A stretch of DNA of 64,000 nt from Bugula neritina (lineage: Eukaryota; Bryozoa; Gymnolaemata; Cheilostomatida; Bugulidae): the NCBI GenBank assembly GCA_964035545.1, contig OZ037769.1, positions 13,444,633-13,508,632 on the forward strand. Direction: 5' to 3'. The notes under the pieces were generated by a model. The model saw nothing but the letters and a program-made list of their open reading frames with translations, was not told the origin of the DNA and searched no databases. Each line of letters opens with the position of its first letter. Within the stretch, counting starts at the first letter, position 1. Of the stretch, positions 1 through 8,470 are shown in pieces. Made by a program: the position numbers and the translations under genes.

Positions 1-747
1 GGGCATTCCCAAGATGGCGTCCTCCTTCAGCTGGCTGACTATAAACGTCTCGTGAACTGCTTGATCACGGACGCGTCCAGGTAGTGAAATGACGCCGTAG
101 AAAGGAATGCATGATCCGTCCGCCAACGTACCATGCGCACCTTCATACGGCTCGAGGCTCGCCCGCTCTCGTGCACCAAGGGTGTCAAAGAGACGCCTAC
201 TCAGCAGGTTGGTAGTGCACCCAGTATCCAGTAGGAATGTGGCAGCTTTACCCGAAATCTTCCCGGGCAGGAAGTAGCTGCTTCCGTACGGCTGGGTGCT
301 CCTGGAGCGGTCAGTCTCTGGGGGAGACACGACTTGGGTCCGCACAGCGGGCCTCCTCTTCGTCTTAGAGACAACGGGGGTTTTCTGAGGTCGGGAGGGT
401 AGCTTGGGATACTCTTGCGAGTAAGCTGAATCCTCCTCCACAACCTCCTCGGGCAACCCCGCGAACCGGTTACGGAGTGGCCAGGCTGGAGGATCGGGTA
501 GACCTTGCGGCCTCCGAGATCTCCGAGGTGCCTGCCATCCGGTTTCTTCTAGTTCCATCCGGGTATCGAGTGGCAGGGCAGGAGGATCGGGTAGGCCTTT
601 CGGTCTCCGAGATCTCCGGTTTGCGTGCCACTCGATATGGGTCGACTCTGGAGAGGTCTCTTCTGTGGTCTTCCGAGTCCTATCCCGGACCGGATTGGCG
701 TGGGGCCCACGGGTGGCGGAATTCACCGTGAGCCTCGGGTGTTTAAA
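1..747 (-). CDS. pol: Pol polyprotein of A1, N-terminal part (protease)
   Basis: Pol frame, -1 relative to gag, open from the frameshift site to the window edge as far as I read it. After a low-complexity linker comes the retropepsin-like aspartic protease: the region around SSYFLPGKISGKAATFLLD, active-site DTGCTTNLLS, then the flap-like GTLADGSCIPFYG and DAILGMP. Reverse transcriptase and later domains lie outside the window. It has no start of its own that I believe is used, since translation should come from ribosomal frameshifting. The window edge prevents any statement on integrity. Confidence 0.8.
704..747 (-). promoter_or_regulatory. -1 ribosomal frameshift signal (A1 gag/pol)
   Basis: In element orientation: heptamer TTTAAAC (747-741) read as T TTA AAC in the gag frame, a 6-nt spacer, and a 9-bp stem GGCTCACGG/CCGTGGGCC with one G-U pair and a 13-nt loop holding the gag stop. 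The heptamer is the classic UUUAAAC slippery type. Position and layout are the same in A2, B1 and B2. Confidence 0.8.
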
Positions 748-1622
748 GGCTTCTGTCCCTTAGGGCAGTGCCTTCTCACATGTCCTGGCATCCCGCACTC
801 CCAGCAAGTGGGCATAGGGGGGCGGACAGGGTCGTCCCGCGAGCGGGGAGCTCGCCTGTCCGTCTGGTTGCGCTGCAACTCCGTCACTGTAGCCTGTAGG
901 CCTTTCATCATGCTCATCAGCATGTTGAGCTGCGTCTGCTCAGGTGACGGGGTAGCTGCTGCTGCCACTTGTGGGGTTGGGGGTACCTCTTCTGCATCTC
1001 CGGCCACCTGGCGAGCTGCGTAGTTCGCCCTCCGTGGCTCTTCCACCTGGAAGTAGGCCTTCCCCATCTCTAGTGCTTCGTCCAGGCTCTTGACTTTTGC
1101 GGCTAGCCAGTACCGCTGGAGGTCCGGGTGGTTCACACTCCGGAAGAACGCGTTAAAAACGAGGCGCTTCCGATCGTCGCCAGTGGCGTGACCGAAAGCA
1201 GCCTGAGCCAGGCGCTCTACCTCGTTAGCGTGATCTTCCAGAGATGTCCTTCGGTCTCTCCTCATCACTTGTAGCTGGTCTGACGCCTCTTCCGTGGTCA
1301 ACCCGAACCGAGCCCTAAGAGCCCGCAGGATGTGGGCTTCGTCGGGTCCCAGTGCGAAGTTCCTGGCCCGGCCTGTCAGACAGGCCCGGAGTTGGAGGAC
1401 GCGCACCCGTACTGGCCATTCAGCGGTGGCGGCCACGTCCTCGAACTCCTTGATGAACTGTTCCACGTCTCCATCTCCTCCGAAAGTCGGGGGCTGGAGG
1501 CGATACCTGTCACCAGGTGCTGCCTGTCCTTGCCCCCGCAATCCCTGGAGGGCTGTGACCAGCGCCTCAATAGTGAGGGCTGGTGGTGCTGCTGCCTCAG
1601 GGGCTGGGTCCCCTGGGGCCAT
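723..1622 (-). CDS. gag: Gag polyprotein of A1
   Basis: Intact 299-residue Gag, the retrotransposon capsid/nucleocapsid protein. The start ATG lies about 30 bases after the primer site. The N-terminal half is a Ty3-type capsid region (around residues 50-190, with YRLQPPTFGGDGDVEQFI near residue 40). The C-terminal part holds one zinc knuckle, CWECGMPGHVRRHC, typical of nucleocapsid RNA binding. The reading frame ends at TGA 723-725, a few codons after the TTTAAAC heptamer, where pol starts in the -1 frame. Unlike A2, this copy has Gln, not stop, at the AYFQVEEPRR position, so it is open throughout. Confidence 0.93.
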   Translation of the reverse strand: MAPGDPAPEAAAPPALTIEALVTALQGLRGQGQAAPGDRYRLQPPTFGGDGDVEQFIKEFEDVAATAEWPVRVRVLQLRACLTGRARNFALGPDEAHILRALRARFGLTTEEASDQLQVMRRDRRTSLEDHANEVERLAQAAFGHATGDDRKRLVFNAFFRSVNHPDLQRYWLAAKVKSLDEALEMGKAYFQVEEPRRANYAARQVAGDAEEVPPTPQVAAAATPSPEQTQLNMLMSMMKGLQATVTELQRNQTDRRAPRSRDDPVRPPMPTCWECGMPGHVRRHCPKGQKPLNTRGSR

Positions 1623-1654
1623 CCTATTTCTCTTAGCAACTAGCTATTCGTAGA

Positions 1655-1672
1655 ATCCCACCGCTGCCACCA
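1655..1672 (-). other. Primer-binding site, tRNA-Leu-like (A1)
   Basis: Eighteen bases one nucleotide inside the LTR. Read on the plus strand they are ATCCCACCGCTGCCACCA, which looks like the 3' end of a mature tRNA including CCA. From memory this matches animal tRNA-Leu (AAG/UAG). The same 18 bases occur in B1 and B2, and A2 differs at one base. Confidence 0.75.
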
Positions 1673-1673
1673 A

Positions 1674-2064
1674 TGTGATAGTTTTGTGGATTGTGAATGA
1701 AACTAGTGCTGTTACATGCTTGTATGAGAAACAAGACGAGAAATAAGGTAAATGTAGATAATCTTTATTGTAGTATAGTCCGAGTGAATCAATGGTCTTT
1801 ATCCAGCGAGCTCCAGTAGTAGACTGAACTATACTGGAACTCGCTGGCTTTTATATACATGCAGGACAAAGACATTCCTTTGTTTGCCGATATCGGAGGC
1901 CCGAAATACCGAATATCGGTACCTCGGGAATCCGAAATGCCGAATCCGGCATTTCGGTACTTCGGTATTCCGATATGCCGAGAATCGGCATATCGGTGTT
2001 TCGGAGGACCGAAGTACCGATCTCGGCAACAAAGGACACACACACACAACATAAATTTACCACA
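1674..2064 (-). repeat. 5' LTR of element A1
   Basis: A 391-bp LTR with TG...CA ends in element orientation, placed directly before a primer-binding site. It contains an array of short inverted repeats built on CCGAAATGCCGA-like units (about 1880-2035), a TATATAAAAG promoter box just after the array, a 15-bp hairpin at the presumed RNA start and an AATAAA signal. The same order occurs in the A2 LTRs, although the far U3 end differs and A2 is longer (578 bp). Confidence 0.85.
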
Positions 2065-2093
2065 ATAGCTTATAACTGTTGTTTTTCACTCAC

Positions 2094-2474
2094 CTCTATA
2101 GGTGATATTAAACCTATCGGCAATCCTCATGTAGTCCGAATAAAAGTGCACATCTTGTGAAGTTTTTATTCCCAAGTAAACATATGTATTGTTCTGTGGG
2201 GCCGGGTCACAAATCCTGGAATCTGAACCATCTACCTTTATATACGAAATCCCAGTTTCACAGTTTGAAAATCTGTTTACACAGTCATAGAAGGATTGGC
2301 AAGACAGAGTAAATGTTTCCATTTTGAGTTCGAGCCAGGAATATTCCGGAATACCAACAAGTGTCAGCGTGCAGTTGACTTTACGTGCTGACTGAATTTG
2401 TGGACTGATTATGCTACCTTCAGTACCAGCTTCAATCACCTGTGGTGATGTGTCACACATTGTATACGAAGCAC
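2094..2474 (-). CDS. CUB domain exon of G0
   Basis: A 381-nt phase 1-1 exon encoding a whole CUB domain of about 127 residues, near-identical in layout to the G1 exon 13958-14338. It carries extra cysteines (YDCVNRFSNCETG) beyond the usual CUB four. Element A1 begins 30 bp beyond the donor. Confidence 0.82.
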
Positions 2475-3368
2475 CTGAAATCAAACATCGTGTGGGAGTC
2501 TTAATAAGACAAAGAAAGATTAGAAATATCAAAGGCATCTATATGATACAACTGACAAATAAAAAGTATACATTATAAACTATGTCAGTCATTTTACTAT
2601 ATTACGGTACAGCAGAGACAGAGAAGCTTTAATTGCTTGAGTCGTTTAATTAACTCTATAAATTTTGATTTTGGAGATCAGATTGAACTTCTATGGAAAA
2701 CATAACTTCTTTTAGCTATTTCTACCATCCAAAACATAGGCTTTTAACTGTAATTTCTTAGACACGTTTAATACCAAATATGTACTTCAAGACTAAAATT
2801 TTCACCATATGCATCTAACTCAAAGGGTTACATGTTTTCTTATGTAGAAGTAACTTGCAATGTCAAAACTTGTTTTTGAAAACACATAAATTAAATGCCT
2901 GCATGACCAAAGAGAAAAGAATTGCAACTTCTTATTAAATCTTTTAAGAACCACACTTTTCTTTTATGCATACATTTAAATTAAAAACACAATAGACCAG
3001 AGGCATGCAGACATTTATAAAACTTTTACCTCCACTGAAATTTGAACACGGAGACCTCTGGCTTTCAAGCAGGTACCCTACCTGTGCGCCACAGGGGCAG
3101 CTGGGTAAACTCAACATCACTACACAATCTTGTAGCAGAAAAGTTTCTCTGGTTCTACATGCAGTTGCTTTAAAACTGAGTTATAGAATAGCAAAAAATA
3201 CCAATATAGTATATTTATGAGTATGTAATAAAACTAATATATCACTTGCCCTACAAAATGCAGCTAACTTGTAAAAATATTATACATACCATCAGCACTG
3301 CACTTCATTATACCCAAGAAGAAGGTGAAGAAGATAATAATCCTGTATGTGTTTTTGTATTCAGTCAT
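2094..3368 (-). CDS. CUB receptor gene G0 (partial: signal peptide and first CUB)
   Basis: The first two coding exons of a receptor gene paralogous to G1. Exon 1 (3290-3368) starts at ATG 3368 and encodes a short polar start then a hydrophobic stretch (IIIFFTFFLGI), a likely signal peptide, ending in phase 1 at G|GTATGT. Exon 2 (2094-2474, 381 nt) follows acceptor TTTCAG and ends at GAG|GTGAGT. It is a CUB domain beginning SYTMCDTSPQVIEAG and containing the Cys pairs plus the aromatic/acidic core typical of CUB. Later exons (second CUB, stalk, membrane segment) must lie left of the window, beyond element A1. Both exons are open and splice-competent, so the gene may still work. A 5' UTR junction is visible at 3388. 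Confidence 0.75.
3020..3103 (-). repeat. tRNA-derived repeat in G0 intron
   Basis: On the minus strand this reads as a degraded tRNA-like sequence (TTCAAAT T-loop, GCTTG anticodon region, D-arm-like GGCGCACAGG) followed by TTTTATAAATGTCTGCATGC. The same unit is at 14862-14945, inherited through the segmental duplication, and a related one is at 7768-7838. Confidence 0.5.
3290..3368 (-). CDS. Signal-peptide exon of G0
   Basis: 79 nt (26 codons plus one base). MTEYKNTYR is followed by a hydrophobic core and KCSAD before donor G|GTATGT. The paralogous G1 exon (15136-15214) has the same start and phase. Acceptor TGTTTTAG lies just upstream at 3389-3390, so a 5' UTR intron is likely. Confidence 0.7.
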
Positions 3369-4147
3369 TGTGCTATTTTGAAAATACCCTAAAACACAAA
3401 ATTATGCAAATCAACTACTTTGATACACAGAGCTGTATCAGAATATCTACGGTAAATGATCAACAGTAGGCCTTAATAAGGAGAAGAGAGGAGGGGGGAG
3501 GGGCTTGGCAACCATTAAGAGTAGTAAAAATCTTACTTCCGCAAAACTGAAAGTGCGGCTTTTTTGTCATTCCTATTCTAGTTTATTTATGTAACGAATT
3601 AAGCAATCTCTCAATCAATAATTCCTAAATGTTGAAATGCTTTTACAGCTATTGTGCTGCGATGGCCACATTCTGACAATAGAATTTTCATTTTGATTTG
3701 AGTTTTCACAGAAAGCCTGCATCATTAACTTGTGAACCAAAAGCCTAAAATTGTGTTATTTATGTAAAGTTCGTAATACAAAATTTACATAATATTCTAG
3801 CAAAATAATGAAACCTTAAGCGTATAGCATGATAGAATAAAATTTGTCCCACCTTTGACTCCTTGCGCTTCTTTTATTCAACACAGAAGAGTAAATGTAG
3901 CTTCTTATTTTAAGTTTTGCTACATCAGTTCCTCTTAGGGTAAGTGTCTAACTAGGTACATATGTTATCCGGCAGCAATAATTAGGCAGCATAGCTTAGT
4001 TTCTCAACTTCCTCCTTGCTCACAAAAAAATTGTGGGATGTATTTGCATCAGTCTGAATTATAATAGAAATTTAAAATGGAATTTCGAAATTGGATAGAA
4101 TTACTCCTTAACATATTATTAACTGATAGCTTCTTTGTCTAAACTCA

Positions 4148-4345
4148 TGTGAGTTTATAGTCACCATCCTTGTGTGGTGCTCTAATGAACAGGACTTTTT
4201 AGTGAGCTAAAGAACTTGGCTAAAGAGTAATTATCATTAAATGTTTTTGCTAACAGCACCAATGGCTTTACTGGGGATTGAACCACTGACCTTGTGTTTA
4301 CTATAAGCCAGTGTTCCAACTCCCAGACCAACTGCTCCACTATAG
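4148..4345 (-). repeat. tRNA-derived SINE, copy 1
   Basis: On the minus strand it starts with a tRNA-like head (A-box-like TTGGTCTGGGAGTTGGAAC, B-box-like GTTCAATCC), then a body with TGTTAGCAAAAACATTTAATG and a tail ending CTATAAACTCACA. The same layout is seen at 6551-6757, 15980-16196 and 31474-31697. This copy is orthologous to the 15980 copy by segmental duplication. Confidence 0.6.
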
Positions 4346-5563
4346 CTTCAAACAATAGAATTATGTTATAAGTAAGACAACTAAAAAACTGTTGGAAACT
4401 CCAAAGGTAAATAGATTTCTATGTTAATAATATGTAATACTTTACTTTGTACAGAATGCTTATTGCTGGCTTTGCCTCATTCATTTTGAAATATGTTGTA
4501 GTTTGTCGAAAGGAAATAATTTAATTGCACAAAGTGTAATATCATGTGTCCCATAACAGTGCATCTTATTTTCAACCCCCATAATACATTATAGTTCAAT
4601 AGCAAATCAATGCGCAGCCTGTAAAAAACAGCTAGTTTCATGATTTCAATGCACTTAAAGAAAGACAACTTCTAATAACACTAAAATAATATGATCAGTA
4701 CAACAATTGCCTCCAACAATTAAAAACTGATGTCGCATTTTAAAAAAATTGAATAATTAATTTTTTTTTCTGGAAACGTAAATCAGATATTTTCTGAAAA
4801 CTTAAAGTATAAAAAACTTGAAACAATTAATTGAAGTGGGCATTTTTAATAGTTTTGTTATTCAGTGTTGACACTGTGTTGCAAAATACATAATATATTT
4901 ATATGCTGAAAATACATGGGAATAAATCTTGAACAAGCCAATTAATTTAGCAGTAGGAGTTATTTTTTCTTGTTATCAGACTGTGTTAATAAAATTGTCA
5001 TGGATTCATACCAGTAACTGAAAGCAAACATAAACACTAAATGATTACCAACAGATTAATTTATTTATTTTCAGTATACAAAATTCAAAATTAGATTGCA
5101 ACATTGAGGTAGATAATTAAAATATTGAAACTTTTAAGTAAATTAAATTTGAAATAGCAAAGATTTAAATGAAGCAAAATACAGCAAGCATATGAGATTT
5201 AAAAACAAAATAAAAATTTAAACAAATAACTAAAATATAGAACAAGAATGACTAAGTAAAATAGAAAAATATTATGGAGATTACATTTGAATGACTATTT
5301 TTTTAAATGTGTATTCTGATTAAATGAAGAATAAACTTGTTAAAATCAGTTTGCTATTATTGTTATCCAAGTTGGCCATATGTACACACACAGACACCGA
5401 TTTTCGTACTATAAATGCTTACTTATTTCCTAATTTCGCTTTCATTAAAAGCTGAATATCCTGCTACAGATGTGAAACGAAAAAGCTATGTCAGCATTTC
5501 CGAGGAATTTTGGTACGTCTGCAAACAGGAAGTCAGTAAGGTAGCTGCTAGGAGGAAACTTAC

Positions 5564-5666
5564 TGCTAGCGTCACATCTTGCTATGTCAACATTTCCGAG
5601 GAATCCAAAGGCAGCTAAAAGCCACCAGACTACCCTCTCAATTGGATTTCTTCTGGAGTTCTTCAT
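5564..5666 (-). CDS. Possible alternative signal-peptide exon upstream of G0
   Basis: A 103-nt open stretch from ATG 5666 to a strong donor A|GTAAGT, phase 1, as in the other signal-peptide exons of the cluster. It encodes a basic start (MKNSRRNP), a hydrophobic core (VVWWLLAAFGFLG) and NVDIARCDAS, which resembles a cleavable signal peptide. Acceptor CTCTTAG|GTCAG lies just upstream. It sits beyond the end of the segmental duplication, in the same strand and phase as G0, so it could be an alternative first exon or the first exon of a decayed relative. A partial copy of its end (CCTCGGAAATGCTGACATAGC) is repeated at 5484-5507. Confidence 0.4.
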
Positions 5667-5689
5667 TTCCAAGTTATGTAATCTGACCT

Positions 5690-7500
5690 AAGAGTGAAAA
5701 ACCAGTAAATTCTTTTAATTCTCTCAACTTTTAGATTAAATTATATGACAAAATTTAGTATTAGCATATGTTTCAGATGCTTAAACTTAATAAAAGACAC
5801 AATATGTGATTCCACAAAAATGTGGTTTGATGAATCCAAGAATCATGATCGGGGAAAAGTCATAACAAATGAATAACGGTTAATAAGTTCTAGTGCGGAT
5901 GTAATAATATTTTTAGATAAACTAACCAACTTAGACTAAAGAGCTGGGGAAATTGCAAACTTGCAGAAATTTATATTAAAAATACTTGTGCTATAGGTAA
6001 AAAGTTCTACAAAGATACAATTAATTCTAAATTTGTGATCTAACTGCTATTTTAATTATAGTCTAAAACTTAAATTATTGCAATAGAGAAGCTTTGAATG
6101 ATAAGTACACGTGTTATTCATACACAAATGTGTAGCTGAAAAGTTTGAGAAGTTTGTTAAGGGAGATTAAGGAACAGATACAAGTGCATGGTCACATAAT
6201 TCCCAACAAGTTCAATATAAAGTGTTGACTGCTACGTTAGCAATACCATAATAAAATATTATACAAGAATATTAAAATTGTAATGCCTTTGTCTCAATGG
6301 AGAAACACCTTTGTAAATATGAAAGTTTGAGCAATCCTAATATCCCTAACAAATATGCATTGTTTTCCATTCACAAAAGCTGTATCATAATGATTTCAAC
6401 ATATGCAGTTCCTGGTTGAAGAGTGTTCTAGTAGTGTATAGTTTTAAATAAGAAAGTCTTACATTATAACTCCAATGTAAGAACCACTCTGTCATTATTG
6501 TACACACGGGTAACACACCATTTACTTCTATTATAGCTACAAAAAAACTTAAGCCAGTTTATAGTCACTATCCCTGTGAGAACCCCTGATAGAAAGGGCT
6601 TTTGTTAAATCGGGCTAAGGACTTATTCAGATGGGGCGCAGGAGCAATTGCGACTGGAGCCTCTTCCTAACATCACCAATGGCCTTTGTCAGGCTTGAAC
6701 CCAGGACTTCATGTTTACTAAGCAACCGCTCTAGCCCCTAGACCACTGCTACTCCCTTATTACCTATATACGACTGATATTAAATCAGATTTCTTGTTGT
6801 TCATTACTATAATTGCATTGAACGCAATCAAAAAGTGTCACTTTTATTTGACACTTGAGAGTTTGCATTATTGTGAATTATAGGCAAATTTGATTTATTT
6901 CATGCATTGTTTATTACATAAATGGGTATAGAAATATTTAAGATAACAACACATACAAAAAAGTTTATAACATCATTAAACTCAGGTGGTAAAATCATGA
7001 TTCAAAGTTATTAAAAATACACAAATTTGGCGACAGTCTGTTATAAATGTGTTTGCGTTTAAAATAAATTTGTATTTTTTAGACTGAACCCAAGAAACAA
7101 ACTCCATAAATAGGTGAATGCCCAATTATTTAAAAACAATTATAATATTCATATATTAGCTTATAGTGAGCTGTTGGTTATATAGCAACTAATAAAACAG
7201 TGACATCTCAATCAATTATCATATTGTTGACTATAATATAATGATACAGAAATATAATAATTTAGTAATATTAATTTGCAATAAAAAAAGTAATGACAAA
7301 TATATGAAACGATGGTTAGCTTTTTTAAAAGCAAAAACAGTATTATGACATCAAAATTCAGCAGGTACTTGTTGCTGTATTTTTGATGCACAAATATTTG
7401 AATATAAATTATTAGAAAATGTGGTGCAGTTGGTAGACTATAACATGCTTCTTACTTTTGAGGATGTGTGTATATAGTTAGAACTTCAGCTAAGTTATCG
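5690..7500. other. Intergenic stretch between G1 and G0, no gene seen
   Basis: AT-rich sequence with scattered stops in all frames. Apart from the SINE at 6551-6757 I see no conserved motif or open exon. It presumably holds upstream regulatory sequence of G0. Confidence 0.5.
6551..6757 (-). repeat. tRNA-derived SINE, copy 2
   Basis: The best preserved minus-strand copy. The head has B-box-like GGTTCAAGCC and A-box-like GTGGTCTAGGGGC. The body contains GGTGATGTTAGGAAGAGG and CAATTGC. The tail reads CACAGGGATAGTGACTATAAACTGG. It shares this order with three other copies in the window. Confidence 0.65.
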
Positions 7501-7505
7501 AGATA

Positions 7506-7640
7506 GTTCTATAAGCAGCTCCGAGTTGGAGGTGACTGAGTGCAGTAGTTTGGAGTTCTCAAGTTTAGAGTTGAGTCCCAAACATGAGAACTCCAAACTA
7601 CTGCACTCAGTCACCTCCAACTCAAAGCTGCTTATAGAGC
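7506..7640. repeat. Palindromic hairpin element, copy 1
   Basis: An inverted repeat with arms of about 57 bp (7506-7562 and 7582-7640) and a short loop. The arms contain GTGACTGAGTGCAGTAGTTTGG and its complement, and the ends are TTCTATAAGCAGC / GCTGCTTATAGAGC. The same hairpin, diverged, is at 21206-21343. It fits a foldback MITE. A transcribed hairpin would also be long enough for small-RNA processing. Confidence 0.75.
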
Positions 7641-7767
7641 AACGCAACACAGACACCTTCGGAAACTTTCGAATTCTATTTTGCTGTTTAGATCAGCACC
7701 TAAAATACAAAGGCTGCGTTTAGAGAATTCTACTAACTTGCACACAGACACCTGTAGTGTTGAGATT

Positions 7768-7838
7768 ACCCCGTGGTATAATGGTTAGCGTGTCTGCTTG
7801 CAATCCGGAGGTCCCGAGTTCGAATCCCAGTGGGGGCA
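7768..7838 (+). repeat. tRNA-like sequence (tRNA-derived repeat)
   Basis: About 70 bases with an A-box TGGTATAATGG and a B-box GTTCGAATC, acceptor remnants CCCC/GGGG and GCA at the end. The anticodon region reads CTTGCAA (TGC, Ala-like, if that loop is used), but the anticodon stem and the T stem pair poorly, so I do not call a functional tRNA. Related degraded copies are at 3020-3103 and 14862-14945. Confidence 0.5.
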
Positions 7839-8243
7839 AATATTTTATAACTCTCCTAAGCAACTGCATGGATACCAACAAGAATGTATAAAAGTATCAC
7901 ATTCTTACTGGGTATTTGCATCTATCTAATTAATGATGAACATGCACTTAGAAATTTGAAAATAAAATTTGCATATTGAAGATAAAAAAATAGAATAACT
8001 TAGCTAAAGTATTTTTATTTTGTAAGCTACTTTCATTCATGACTGTCCAAACATAGTTTTAGTTGCAGCAGCAGCTCTAACCCTAAGTGAGTGATGATTT
8101 ATATTATATTATATTATATATTGTTTATATTATATTAAATATTATTGTATTATATGTGATGTAAAGTTGCTTATACCCATACTAGTTATAGTAAAGTTTT
8201 AATTGAGAAACATAAATCTATTAATAATAACTCCCCTACCGTT

Positions 8244-8470
8244 TTAGTCATTTTTTTTCAACATGGCCTCATTATTTTCATACGCGGTTTCCGGCACGTA
8301 ATACATATCTTTGTCATCATCTGAAGCAGGTTTGTTGCTGACTGGAATCTCATATACTTCGGAAACCGGTCTATTACTCTCTGAGTGGTCATACATGTTG
8401 AAACCTGATGGGTGTGGTACTCTGTTATAGCCAGGGTTGGATACTTCAGTCTCATAACATATCTCACTGT
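8244..8470 (-). CDS. Terminal exon of G1, tyrosine-rich tail
   Basis: 227 nt, phase 1, ending TAA (8244-8246). Seventy-five codons with eight Tyr, several in recognisable contexts: SNPGY (NPxY type), EVYEIP and MYYVP (YxxP), AYENN (YxN). The acceptor is TTCTTACCAG. It looks like a phosphotyrosine docking tail. Confidence 0.7.

Larger units (their letters stand above)
1..2064 (-). mobile_element. Ty3/gypsy LTR retrotransposon A1 (5' part; cut by window edge)
   Basis: Minus-strand LTR retrotransposon. From right to left it has a 5' LTR (1674-2064), a tRNA primer site (1655-1672), gag (723-1622), a -1 frameshift signal and the protease part of pol running off the left edge. Its proteins align by eye along their whole visible length with element A2 (50155-57378), so both belong to family A. 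The element lies about 30 bp beyond the splice donor of the G0 CUB exon, in the same orientation as that gene. The coding part is much more GC-rich than the flanking host DNA. No 3' LTR or second target duplication is visible, so completeness cannot be judged. Confidence 0.93.
2094..5453. repeat. Segmental duplication, copy 1
   Basis: About 3.4 kb that aligns by eye with 13958-17476: the CUB exon, the intron with a tRNA-derived repeat, the signal-peptide exon and about 2 kb upstream including a SINE. Similarity starts at the CUB splice donor and stops abruptly after the shared CATTAAAAGCTG. Copy 2 has an extra insert near 16615-16770. Confidence 0.85.

Noticed and set aside
1859-2068. Overlapping open frames on both strands in the A1 LTR
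   Set aside because: They arise from the palindromic CCGAAATGCC array; the same happens in both A2 LTRs.
7768-7838. A functional tRNA gene (Ala TGC or Cys GCA)
   Set aside because: A and B boxes are good, but the anticodon and T stems pair poorly and two acceptor pairs are lost. Related degraded copies exist, so it is a tRNA-derived repeat.
8244-8470. ITIM or ITAM in the G1 tail
   Set aside because: None of the tyrosines fits (S/I/V/L)xYxx(I/L/V) or the paired YxxL spacing; only NPxY, YxxP and YxN types fit.
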